Positions 8,610 to 21,124 of a stretch of DNA of 64,000 bases are shown here, one piece after another. This DNA is from Hydractinia symbiolongicarpus. Its lineage: Eukaryota; Cnidaria; Hydrozoa; Anthoathecata; Hydractiniidae. The DNA is taken from assembly GCF_029227915.1 (NCBI RefSeq), contig NC_079886.1:434001-498000 (forward strand). Reading direction: 5' to 3'. Positions within the stretch are counted from its first letter, which is position 1. Each line of letters opens with the position of its first letter. The position numbers and the translations under genes are program-made. The notes beneath the pieces were generated by a model. The model searched no databases. It saw nothing but the letters and a program-made list of their open reading frames with translations, and was not told where the DNA came from.

Positions 8610-10233
8610 AATCGAAGGCAAACGAAAACCCGCGATTTCCCGTAAATCCCGTATTCGGCCCGTATAGTCAAAAGTATACAAAGAAAGTGCTCAGGGAGTA
8701 AACTCATTTCCCGAACGTTATTTTAAATTATTTTTTCACCACTAAAACGCATGAGACTTGTAGTTTTCAACAATGTTTTCATTTTTGATGAGACGCTAAA
8801 TAAAACAAGTTTAATCGCCGGCAAACGAAAACCCGCGATTTCCCGTAAATCCCGTACTCGGCCCGTATAGTCAAAAGTATACAAAGAAAGTACCCAGGGA
8901 GTAAATTCATTTCCCGAACGATTTTTTAAATTATTTTTTCACCACTAAAACGCATGAGACTTGTAGTATTCAAAAATGTTTACATTTTTGATGAGACGCC
9001 GAATGAAAGCAGTTTAATCGCCGGCAAACGAAAACCCGCGATTTCCCGTAAATCCCGTACTCGGCCCGTATAGTCAAAAGTATACAAAGAAAGTGCTCAG
9101 GGAGAAAACTCATTTCCCGAACGATATTGTAAATTATTTTTTCACCACTAAAACGCATGAGACTTGTAGTTTTCAACAATGTTTTCATTTTTGATGAGAC
9201 GCTAAATAAAACAAGTTTAATCGCCGGCAAACGAAAACCCACGATTTCCCGTAAATCCCGGACTCGGCCCGTATAGTCAAAAGTTTACAAAGAAAGTACC
9301 CAGGGAGTAAATTCATTTCCCGAACGATTTTTTAAATTATTTTTTCACCACTAAAACGCATGAGACTTGTAGTTTTCAACAATGGTTTCATTTTTGATGA
9401 GACGCTAAATAAAACAAGTTTAATCGCCGGCAAACGAAAACCCGCGATTTCCCGTAAATCCCGTATTCGGCCCGTATAGTCAAAAGTATACAAAGAAAGT
9501 GCTCAGGGAGTAAACTCATTTCCCGAACGTTATTTTAAATTATTTTTTCACCACTAAAACGCATGAGACTTGTAGTTTTCAACAATGTTTTCATTTTTGA
9601 TGAGACGCTAAATAAAACAAGTTTAATCGCCGGCAAACGAAAACCCGCGATTTCCCGTAAATCCCGTACTCGGCCCGTATAGTCAAAAGTATACAAAGAA
9701 AGTACCCAGGGAGTAAATTCATTTCCCGAACGATTTTTTAAATTATTTTTTCACCACTAAAACGCATGAGACTTGTAGTATTCAAAAATGTTTACATTTT
9801 TGATGAGACGCCGAATGAAAGCAGTTTAATCGCCGGCAAACGAAAACCCGCGATTTCCCGTAAATCCCGTACTCGGCCCGTATAGTCAAAAGTATACAAA
9901 GAAAGTGCTCAGGGAGAAAACTCATTTCCCGAACGATATTGTAAATTATTTTTTCACCACTAAAACGCATGAGACTTGTAGTTTTCAACAATGTTTTCAT
10001 TTTTGATGAGACGCTAAATAAAACAAGTTTAATCGCCGGCAAACGAAAACCCACGATTTCCCGTAAATCCCGGACTCGGCCCGTATAGTCAAAAGTTTAC
10101 AAAGAAAGTACCCAGGGAGTAAATTCATTTCCCGAACGATTTTTTAAATTATTTTTTCACCACTAAAACGCATGAGACTTGTAGTTTTCAACAATGGTTT
10201 CATTTTTGATGAGACGCTAAATAAAACAAGTTT
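8610..10233 (+). repeat. 812-bp tetramer higher-order repeat (two tandem copies)
   Basis: About 8610-9421 and 9422-10233 are near-identical at an offset of exactly 812 bp (4 x 203). Shared private changes include CCCGTATTCGG (8651, 9463), GATATTGTAAATT (9122, 9934) and AAGTTTACAAAG (about 9282, 10094). The diagnostic TCGAAGGCAAACG at the start of the first copy is met again at about 11450. Confidence 0.9.
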
Positions 10234-11445
10234 AATCGCCGGCAAACGAAAACCCGCGATTTCCCGTAAATCCCGTACTCGGCCCGTATAGTCAAAACTT
10301 TACAAAGAAATTGCTCAAGGAGTAAACTCATTTCCCGAACGATATTTTAAATTATTTTTTCACCACTAAAACGCATGAGACTTGCAGTTTTCAACAATGT
10401 TTTCATTTTTGATGAGACGTTAAATAAAACAAGTTTAATCGCCGGCAAACGAAAACCCGCGATTTCCCGTAAATCCCGGACTCGGCCCGTATAGTCAAAA
10501 GTATACAAAGAAAGTACCCTGTGAGTGAACTCATTTCCCGAACGATTTTTTAATTTATTTTTTTACCATTAAGACGCATGAGACTTGTAGTTTTCAAAAA
10601 TGTTTTCATTTTTGAGAAGACGCTGAATAAAAGAAGTTTCATCGCCGGCAAACGAAAACCCGCGATTTCCCGTAAATCCCGTACTCGGCCCGTACAGTCA
10701 AAAGTATACAAAGAAAGTACTCAGGGAGTAAACTTATTTCCCGAACGATATTTTAAATTATTTTTTCACCGCTAAAACGCATGAGACTTGTAGTTTAAAA
10801 AATGTTTTTATTTTTGATGAGACGCTAAATAAAACAAGTTTATTCGCCGGCAAACGAAAACCCGCGATTTCCTGTAAATCCCGGACACGAGCCGTATAAT
10901 CAAAAGTATACAAAGAAAGTACCCTGGGAGTAAACTCATTTCCCGAACGATTTTTTAAATTATTTTTTCACCACTAAAACGCATGAGACTTGTAGTTTTC
11001 AAAAATGTTTTCATTTTTGATGAGACGCTGAAAAAAGGAAGTTTAATCGCCGGCAAACGAAAACCCGCAATTTTCTGTAAATCCCGGGCTTGGCCCGTAT
11101 AGTCGAATGTATAAAAGAAAGTACCCAGGGAGTAAACTGATTTCCCGAACGATTTTTCAAATTATTTCTGCACCACTAGAACGAATGAGACTTGTAGTAT
11201 TCAAAAATGTTTACATTTTTGATGAGACGCCGAATGAAAGCAGTTTAATCGCCGACAACCGAAAACCCGCTGTTCCCGTAAATCCCTGGCTCGGCCCGTA
11301 TAGTTGAATGTATACAAAGAAAGTACCCTGTGAATAAACTCATTTTCTGAACGATTTTTTAAATTATTTTTTCACCACTAAAACGCATGAGACTTGTAGT
11401 TTTCAAAAATGTTTTCATTTTTGAGAAGACGCTGAATAAAAGAAG

Positions 11446-12334
11446 TTTAATCGAAGGCAAACGAAAACCCGCGATTTCCCGTAAATCCCGTATTCGGCCC
11501 GTATAGTCAAAAGTATACAAAGAAAGTGCTCAGGGAGTAAACTCATTTCCCGAACGTTATTTTAAATTATTTTTTCACCACTAAAACGCATGAGACTTGT
11601 AGTTTTCAACAATGTTTTCATTTTTGATGAGACGCTAAATAAAACAAGTTTAATCGCCGGCAAACGAAAACCCGCGATTTCCCGTAAATCCCGTACTCGG
11701 CCCGTATAGTCAAAAGTATACAAAGAAAGTACCCAGGGAGTAAATTCATTTCCCGAACGATTTTTTAAATTATTTTTTCACCACTAAAACGCATGAGACT
11801 TGTAGTATTCAAAAATGTTTACATTTTTGATGAGACGCCGAATGAAAGCAGTTTAATCGCCGGCAAACGAAAACCCGCGATTTCCCGTAAATCCCGTACT
11901 CGGCCCGTATAGTCAAAAGTATACAAAGAAAGTGCTCAGGGAGAAAACTCATTTCCCGAACGATATTGCAAATTATTTTTTCACCACTAAAACGCATGAG
12001 ACTTGTAGTTTTCAACAATGTTTTCATTTTTGATGAGACGCTAAATAAAACAAGTTTAATCGCCGGCAAACGAAAACCCACGATTTCCCGTAAATCCCGG
12101 ACTCGGCCCGTATAGTCAAAAGTTTACAAAGAAAGTACCCAGGGAGTAAATTCATTTCCCGAACGATTTTTTAAATTATTTTTTCACCACTAAAACGCAT
12201 GAGACTTGTAGTTTTCAACAATGGTTTCATTTTTGATGAGACGCTAAATAAAACAAGTTTAATCGCCGGCAAACGAAAACCCGCGATTTCCCGTAAATCC
12301 CGTACTCGACCCGTATAGTCAAAACTATACAAAG
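11446..12334 (+). repeat. Third copy of the 812-bp tetramer plus its follow-on monomer
   Basis: Starts with the TCGAAGGCAAACG variant, as the copy at about 8610 does, and repeats the order CCCGTATTCGG, ATTCAAAAATGTTTAC, GTGCTCAGGGAGAAAAC, AAGTTTACAAAG. It also carries over the following monomer with AATTGCTCAAGG, as seen after the second copy (about 10310). It is separated from the second copy by about 1.2 kb of other monomers, so the block moved as a unit of more than 812 bp. Confidence 0.8.
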
Positions 12335-15168
12335 AAATTGCTCAAGGAGTAAACTCATTTCCCGAACGATATTTTAAATTATTTTTTCACCACTAAAACG
12401 CATGAGACTTGCAGTTTTCAACAATGTTTTCATTTTTGATGAGACGTTAAATAAAACAAGTTTAATCGCCGGCAAACGAAAACCCGCGATTTCCCGTAAA
12501 TCCCGGACTCGGCCCGTATAGTCAAAAGTATACAAAGAAAGTACCCAGGGAGTAAATTCATTTCCCGAACGATTTTTTAAATTATTTTTTCACCACTAAA
12601 ACGCATGAGACTTGTAGTATTCAAAAATGTTTACATTTTTGATGAGACGCCGAATGAAAGCAGTTTAATCGCCGACAACCGAAAACCCGCTTTTCCCGTA
12701 AATCCCTGGCTCGGCCCGTATAGTTGAATGTATACAAAGAAAGTACCCTGTGAATAAACTCATTTTAAGAACGATTTTTTAAATTATTTTTCACCACTAA
12801 AACGCATGAGACTTGTAGTTTTCAAAAATGTTTTCATTTTTGAGAAGACGCTGAATAAAAGAAGTTTAATCGCCGGCAAACGAAAACCCGCGATTTCCCG
12901 TAAATCCCGTTCTCGGCCCGTATAGTCAAAGTATACAAAGAAAGTGCTCAGGGAGTAAACTTATTTCCCGAACGATATTTTAAATTATTTTTTCACCACT
13001 AAAACGCATGAGACTTGTAGTTTTCAACAATGTTTTCATTTTTGATGAGACGCTAAATAAAACAAGTTTAATCGCCGGCAAACGAAAACCCGCGATTTCC
13101 CGTAAATCCCGTACTCGGCCCGTATAGTCAAAAGTATACAAAGAAATTACTCAGCGAGTAAACTCATTTCCCGAACGATATTTTAAATTATTTTTTCACC
13201 ACTAAAACGCATGAAACTTGCAGTTTTCTACAATGTTTTCATTTTTAATGAGACGCTAAATAAAACAAGTTTAATCACCGGCAAACGAAAACCCGCGATT
13301 TCCCGTAAATCCCGGACTCGGCCCGTATAGTCAAAAGTATACAAAGAAAGTACCTAGGGAGTAAATTCATTTCCCGAACGATTTTTTAAATTATTTTTTC
13401 ACCACTAAAACGCATGAGACTTGTAGTTTTCCAAAATATTTTCATTTTTGATGAGACGCTGAATAAAAGAAGTTTAATCGCCGGCAAACGAAAACCCGCG
13501 TTTTCCCGTAAATCCCGTACTCGGCCCGTATAGTCAAAAGTATACAAAAAAACTACCCAGGGAGTAAACTTATTTCCCGAACGATTTTTTAAATTATTTT
13601 TTCACCACTAAAACGCATGAGACTTGTAGTTTTCAAAAATATTCTCATTTTTGATGAGACGCTAAATAAAAGAAGTTTAATCGCCGGCAAACGAAAACCC
13701 GCGTTTTCCCTTAAATCCCGTACTCGGCCCGTATAGTCAAAAGTAAACAAAGAAATTGCTCAAGGAGTAAACTCATTTCCCGAACGATATTTTAAATTAT
13801 TTTTTCACCACTAAAACGCATGAGACTTGCAGTTTTCAACAATGTTTTCATTTTTGATGAGACGTTAAATAAAACAAGTTTAATCGCCGGCAAACGAAAA
13901 CCCGCGATTTCCCGTAAATCCCGGACTCGGCCCGTATAGTCAAAAGTATACAAAGAAAGTACCCAGGGAGTAAATTCATTTCCCGAACGATTTTTTAAAT
14001 TATTTTTTCACCACTAAAACGCATGAGACTTGTAGTATTTAAAAATGTTTACATTTTTGATGAGACGCCGAATGAAAGCAGTTTAATCGCCGACAACCGA
14101 AAACCCGCTTTTCCCGTAAATCCCTGGCTCGGCCCGTATAGTTGAATGTATACAAAGAAAGTACCCTGTGAATAAACTCATTTTAAGAACGATTTTTTAA
14201 ATTATTTTTCACCACTAAAACGCATGAGACTTGTAGTTTTCAAAAATGTTTTCATTTTTGAGAAGACGCTGAATAAAAGAAGTTTAATCGCCGGCAAACG
14301 AAAACCCGCGATTTCCCGTAAATCCCGTTCTCGGCCCGTATAGTCAAAGTATACAAAGAAAGTGCTCAGGGAGTAAACTTATTTCCCGAACGATATTTTA
14401 AATTATTTTTTCACCACTAAAACGCATGAGACTTGTAGTTTTCAACAATGTTTTCATTTTTGATGAGACGCTAAATAAAACAAGTTTAATCGCCGGCAAA
14501 CGAAAACCCGCGATTTCCCGTAAATCCCGTACCCGGCCCGTATAGTCAAAAGTATACAAAGAAATTACTCAGCGAGTAAACTCATTTCCCGAACGATATT
14601 TTAAATTATTTTTTCACCACTAAAACGCATGAGACTTGCAGTTTTCTACAATGTTTTCATTTTTAATGAGACGCTAAATAAAACAAGTTTAATCACCGGC
14701 AAACGAAAACCCGCGATTTCCCGTAAATCCCGGACTCGGCCCGTATAGTCAAAAGTATACAAAGAAAGTACCTAGGGAGTAAATTCATTTCCCGAACGAT
14801 TTTTTAAATTATTTTTTCACCACTAAAACGCATGAGACTTGTAGTTTTCCAAAATATTTTCATTTTTGATGAGACGCTGAATAAAAGAAGTTTAATCGCC
14901 GGCAAACGAAAACCCGCGTTTTCCCGTAAATCCCGTACTCGGCCCGTATAGTCAAAAGTATACAAAAAAACTACCCAGGGAGTAAACTCATTTCCCGAAC
15001 GATTTTTTAAATTATTTTTTCACCACTAAAACGCATGAGACTTGTAGTTTTCAAAAATATTCTCATTTTTGATGAGACGCTAAATAAAAGAAGTTTAATC
15101 GCCGGCAAACGAAAACCCGCGTTTTCCCTTAAATCCCGTACTCGGCCCGTATAGTCAAAAGTAAACAT
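12335..15168 (+). repeat. 1418-bp heptamer higher-order repeat (two copies)
   Basis: 12335-13752 and 13753-15168 align at an offset of 1418 bp (7 monomers less 3 bp). Anchors include AATTGCTCAAGG (12336, 13754), GCCGACAACCG (about 12671, 14089), GTCAAAGTATAC lacking one A (about 12925, 14343), AATTACTCAGCG (about 13145, 14563) and GTACCTAGGGAG. The second copy ends where AAGTAAACA changes from AAGAAATTG to TAAAAAGCA. Confidence 0.9.
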
Positions 15169-16660
15169 AAAAAGCACCCAGTGAGTAAACTGATTTCCCG
15201 AATGATTTTTTAAATTATTTTTTCACCACTAAAACGCATGAGACTTGTAGTTTTCAAAAATATTCTCATTTTTGATGAGACGCTAAATAAAAGAAGCTTA
15301 ATTGCCGGCAAACAAAAACCCGCGATTTCCCGTAAATCCCGTACTCGGCCCGTATAGTCAAAATTATACAAAGAAAGTACCCAGGGAGTAAACTCATTTC
15401 CCGAACGATTTTTTAAATTATTTTTGCACCACTAAAAGGCATGAGACTTGTAGTTTTCAAAAATGTTTTCATTTTTGATGAAACGCTAAATTAAAGAAGT
15501 TTAATCGCTGGCAAACGAAAACCCGTGATTTCCCGTAAATCCCGGACTCGGCCCGTATAGTCAAAAGTATACAAAGAAAGTACCCAGGGAGTAAATTCAT
15601 TTCCCGGACGATTTTTTAAATTATTTTTTCACCACTAAAACGCATGAGACTTGCAGTTTTCAAAAATATTTTCATTTTTGATGAGACGCTGAATAAAAGA
15701 AGTTTAATCGCCGGCATACGAAAACCCGCGTTTTCCCGTAAATCCCGTACTCGGCCCGTATAGTCAAAAGTATACAAAAAAAGTACCAACGGAGTAAACT
15801 GATTTCCCGAATGATTTTTTAAATTATTTTTTCACCACTAAAACGCATGAGACTTGTAGTTTTCAAAAATGTTTTCATTTTTGATGAGACGCTGAGTGAA
15901 AGAAGTTTAATCGCCGGCAAACGAAAACCCGCGATTTCCTGTAAATCCCGGGCTTGGCCCGTATAGTCGAATGTATATAAAGAAAGTGCCCAGGGAGTAA
16001 ACTCATTTCCCGAACGATTTTTTAAATTAATTTTTCACCACTAAAACGCATGAGACTTGTAGTTTTCAAAAATGTTTTCATTTTTGATGAGACGCTGAAT
16101 AAAAGAAGTTTAATCGCCGGCAAACGAAAACCCGCGTTTTCCCGTAAATGCCGTAGTCGGCCCGTATAGTCAAAAGTATGCAAAAAAAGTACCTAGGGAG
16201 TAAACTGATTTCCCGAATGATTTTTTAAATTATTTTTTCCCCACTAAAACGCATGAGACTTGTAGTTTTCAAAAATGTTTTCATTGTTGATGAGACGCTG
16301 AGTGAAAGAAGTTTAATCGCCGGCAAACGAAAACCCGCGATTTCCTGTAAATCCCGGGCTTGGCCCGTATAGTCGAATGTATATAAAGAAAGTGCCCAGG
16401 GAGTAAACTCATTTCCCGAACGATTTTTTAAATTAATTTTTCACCACTAAAACGCATGAGACTTGTAGTTTTCAAAAATGTATTCATTTTTGATGAGACG
16501 CTGAATAAAAGAAGTTTAATCGCCGGCAAACGAAAACCCACGTTTTTCCGTAAATGCCGTAGTCGGCCCGTATAGTCAAAAGTATGCAAAAAAAGTACCT
16601 AGGGAGTAAACTAATTTCCCGAATGATTTTTTAAATTATTTTTTCACCACTAAAACGCAT

Positions 16661-19095
16661 GAGACTTTTAGTTTTCAAAAATGTTTTCATTTTTGATGAG
16701 ACGCTGAATAAAAGAAGTTTAATCACCGGCAAACGAAAACCCGCGATTTCCTGTAAATCCCGGGCTTGGCCCCTATAGTCGAATGTATACAAAGAAAGTA
16801 CCCTGTGAGTAAACTCATTTTCAGAACGATTTTTCAAATTATTTTTTCACCACTAAAACGCATGAGACTTGTAGTTTTCAAAAATCTTTTCATTTTTGAT
16901 AAGACGCTGAATAAAAGAAGTTTAATCGCCAGCAAACGAAAACCCGCGATTTCCCGTAAATCCGGTACTCGGCCCGTATAGTCAAAAGTATACAAAGAAA
17001 GTACTCAAGGAGTAAACGCATTTCCCGAACGATTTTTTAAATTATTTTTTCACCAGTAAAACGCATGAGACTTGTAGTTTTCCAAAAATTTTTCATTTTT
17101 AATGAGACGCTGAATAAAAGAACTTTAATCGCCGGCAAACGAAAACCTGCGATTTCCCGTAAATCCCGTACTCGGCTTATACAGTCAAAAGTATACAACG
17201 AAAGTACCCAGGGAGTAAACTCATTTCCCGGACGATTTTTTAAATTATGTTTTCACCACTAAAACGCATGAGACTTGTAGTTTTCAAAAATATTTTTATT
17301 TGTGATGAGACGCTGAATAAAAGAAGTTTAGTCGCCGGCAAACGAAAACCCGCGTTTTCCCGTAAATCCCGTACTCGGCCCGTATAGTCAAAAGTATACA
17401 AAAAAAGTACCCAGGAAGTACACTCATTTCCCGAACGATTTTTTAAATTATTTTTTCACCACTAAAACGCATGAGACTTGTAGTTTTCAAAAATATTCTC
17501 ATTTTTGTTGAGACGCTAAATAAAAGAAGTTTAATCGCCGGCAAACGAAAACCCGCGTTTTCCCGTAAATCACGTACTCGGCTCGTATAGTCAAAAGTAT
17601 ACATAAAAAGCACCCAGGGAGTAAACTGATTTCCCGAATGATTTTTTAAATTATTTTTTCACCACTAAAACGCATGAGACTTGTAGTTTTCAAAAATATT
17701 CTCATTTTTGATGAGACGCTAAATAAAAGAAGCTTAATCGCCGGCAAACGAAAACCCGCGATTTCCCGTAAATCCCGTACTCGGCCCGTATAGTCAAAAG
17801 TATACAATGAAAGTACCCAGAGAGTAAACTCATTTCCCGAACGATTTTTTAAATTATTTTTTCACCACTAAAACGCATGAGACTTGCAGTTTTCTACAAT
17901 GTTTTCATTTTTGATGAGACGCTAAATAAAACAAGTTTAATCGCCGGCAAACGAAAACCCGCGATTTCCCGTAAATCCCGGACTCGGCCCGTATAGTCAA
18001 AAGTATACAAAGAAAGTACCTAGGGAGTAAATTCATTTCCCGAACGATTTTTTAAATTATTTTTTCACCACTAAAACGCATGAGACTTGTAGTTTTCAAA
18101 AATATTTTCATTTTTGATGAGACGCTGAATAAAAGAATTTTAATCGCCGGCAAACGAAAACCCGCGTTTTCGCGTAAATCCCGTACTCGGCTCTATAGTC
18201 AAAAGTACACAAAAAAAGTACCCAGGGAGTAAACTAATTTCCCGAATGATTTTTTAAATTATTTTTTCACCACTAAAACGCATGAGACTTGTAGTTTTCA
18301 AAAATGTTTTCATTTTTGATGAGACGCTGAGTGAAAGAAGTTTAATCGCCGGCAAACGAAAACCCGCGATTTCCTGTAAATCCCGGGCTTGGCCCGTATA
18401 GTCGAATGTATATAAAGAAAGTGCCCAGGGAGTAAACTCATTTCCCGAACGATTTTTTAAATTAATTTTTCACCACTAAAACGCATGAGACTTGTAGTTT
18501 TCAAAAATGTTTTCATTTTTTAAGAGACGCTGAATAAAAGAAGTTTAATCGCCGGCAAACGAAAACCTGCGTTTTCCCGTAAATGCCGTAGTCGGCCCGT
18601 ATAGTCAAAAGTATGCAAAAAAAGTACCTAGGGAGTAAACTGATTTCCCGAATGATTTTTTAAATTATTTTTTCACCACTAAAACGCATGAGACTTGTAG
18701 TTTTCAAAAATGTTTTCATTGTTGATGAGACGCTGAGTGAAAGAAGTTTAATCGCCGGCAAACGAAAACCCGCGATTTCCTGTAAATCCCGGGCTTGGCC
18801 CGTATAGTCGAATGTATATAAAGAAAGTGCCCAGGGAGTAAACTCATTTCCCGAACGATTTTTTAAATTAGTTTTTCACCACTAAAACGCATGAGTTTTG
18901 TAGTTTTCAAAAATGTTTTCATTTTTGATGAGACGCTGAATAAAAGAAGTTTAATCGCCGGCAAACGAAAACCCGCGTTTTTCCGTAAATGCCGTAGTCG
19001 GCCCGTATAGTCAAAAGTATGCAAAAAAAGTACATAGGGAGTAAACTAATTTCCCGAATGATTTTTTAAATTATTTTTTCACCACTAAAACGCAT
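16661..19095 (+). repeat. 12-monomer HOR, full-length copy (2435 bp)
   Basis: Delimited by the private variant GAGACTTTTAG at 16661 and at 19096. It contains 12 monomers in fixed order, including the TTCCAAAAATTTTTC monomer (about 17085), the TTATACAGTC monomer (about 17178), two TACATAAAAAGC/ATATTCTC monomers, the TTGCAGTTTTCTACAATG monomer (about 17885), and two rounds of the GTGAAAG / CCGTAGTCGG dimer. It is the longest version of the unit and serves as reference for the shorter ones downstream. Confidence 0.8.
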
Positions 19096-21124
19096 GAGAC
19101 TTTTAGTTTTCAAAAATGTTTTCATTTTTGATGAGACGCTGAATAAAAGAAGTTTAATCGCCGGCAAACGAAAACCCGCGATTTCCTGTAAATCCCGGGC
19201 TTGGCCCCTATAGTCGAATGTATACAAAGAAAGTACTCAAGGAGTAAACGCATTTCCCGAACGATTTTTTAAATTATTTTTTCACCAGTAAAACGCATGA
19301 GACTTGTAGTTTTCCAAAAATTTTTCATTTTTAATGAGACGCTGAATAAAAGAACTTTAATCGCCGGCAAACGAAAACCTGCGATTTCCCGTAAATCCCG
19401 TACTCGGCTTATACAGTCAAAAGTATACAACGAAAGTACCCAGGGAGTAAACTCATTTCCCGGACGATTTTTTAAATTATGTTTTCACCACTAAAACGCA
19501 TGAGACTTGTAGTTTTCAAAAATATTTTCATTTGTGATGAGACGCTGAATAAAAGAAGTTTAGTCGCCGGCAAACGAAAACCCGCGTTTTCCCGTAAATC
19601 CCGTACTCGGCCCGTATAGTCAAAAGTATACAAAAAAAGTACCCAGGGAGTAAACTCATTTCCCGAACGATTTTTTAAATTATTTTTTCACCACTAAAAC
19701 GCATGAGACTTGTAGTTTTCAAAAATATTCTCATTTTTGATGAGACGCTAAATAAAAGAAGTTTAATCGCCGGCAGACGAAAACCCGCGTTTTCCCGTAA
19801 ATCACGTACTCGGCTCGTATAGTCAAAAGTATACATAAAAAGCACCCAAGGAGTAAACTGATTTCCCGAATGATTTTTTAAATTATTTTTTCACCACTAA
19901 AACGCATGAGACTTGTAGTTTTCAAAAATATTCTCATTTTTGATGAGACGCTAAATAAAAGAAGCTTAATCGCCGGCAAACGAAAACCCGCGATTTCCCG
20001 TAAATCCCGTACTCGGCCCGTATAGTCAAAAGTATACAAAGAAAGTACCCAGAGAGTAAACTCATTTCCCGAACGATTTTTTAAATTATTTTTTCACCAC
20101 TAAAACGCATGAGACTTGTAGTTTTCAAAAAATTTTTAATTTTGGATGAGACGCTGAATAAAAGAATTTTAATCGCCGGCAAACGAAAACCCGCGTTTTC
20201 GCGTAAATCCCGTACTCGGCCCTATAGTCAAAAGTACACAAAAAAAGTACCCAGGGAGTAAACTAATTTCCCGAATGATTTTTTAAATTATTTTTTCACC
20301 ACTAAAACGCATGAGACTTGTAGTTTTCAAAAATGTTTTCATTTTTGATGAGACGCTGAGTGAAAGAAGTTTAATCGCCGGCAAACGAAAACCCGCGATT
20401 TCCTGTAAATCCCGGGCTTGGCCCGTATAGTCGAATGTATATAAAGAAAGTGCCCAGGGAGTAAACTCATTTCCCGAACGATTTTTTAAATTAATTTTTC
20501 ACCACTAAAACGCATGAGACTTGTAGTTTTCAAAAATGTTTTCATTTTTGATGAGACGCTGAATAAAAGAAGTTTAATCGCCGGCAAACGAAAACCCGCG
20601 TTTTCCCGTAAATGCCGTAGTCGGCCCGTATAGTCAAAAGTATGCAAAAAAAGTACCTAGGGAGTAAACTGATTTCCCGAATGATTTTTTAAATTATTTT
20701 TTCACCACTAAAACGCATGAGACTTGTAGTTTTCAAAAATGTTTTCATTGTTGATGAGACGCTGAGTGAAAGAAGTTTAATCGCCGGCAAACGAAAACCC
20801 GCGATTTCCTGTAAATCCCGGGCTTGGCCCGTATAGTCGAATGTATATAAAGAAAGTGCCCAGGGAGTAAACTCATTTCCCGAACGATTTTTTAAATTAA
20901 TTTTTCACCACTAAAACGCATGAGACTTGTAGTTTTCAAAAATGTTTTCATTTTTGATGAGACGCTGAATAAAATAAGTTTAATCGCCGGCAAACGAAAA
21001 CCCGCGTTTTTCCGTAAATGCCGTAGTCGGCCCGTATAGTCAAAAGTATGCAAAAAAAGTACCTAGGGAGTAAACTAATTTCCCGAATGATTTTTTAAAT
21101 TATTTTTTCACCACTAAAACGCAT
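19096..21124 (+). repeat. 12-monomer HOR, 10-monomer copy with two single-monomer losses
   Basis: Same order as 16661-19095 but 2029 bp long. One monomer is lost at about 19230, where TATACAAAGAAAGTAC of one monomer joins CTCAAGGAGTAAACGC of the next. A second is lost near 20120, where the TTGCAGTTTTCTACAATG monomer is absent and a hybrid reading TTCAAAAAATTTTTAATTT is found. Both losses keep the phase, as expected from exchange between misaligned monomers. Confidence 0.75.

Larger units (their letters stand above)
8570..15168 (+). repeat. Satellite block B, ~203-bp monomers
   Basis: The same ~203-bp monomer continues in the same orientation as block A. The first monomer next to the island is damaged: from ATGAGA (8589) it jumps to TAAGAGATAAGTTTAATCGAAGG, losing about 60 bp. 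Block B is recognised by TTCAACAATG in place of TTCAAAAATG, by CGAACGATATTTTAAAT, by AATTGCTCAAGG, and by a divergent type with GCCGACAACCG, ATGAAAGCAG and the dyad variant of 8970-8991. No gene found; small frames repeat with the monomer. Confidence 0.97.
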
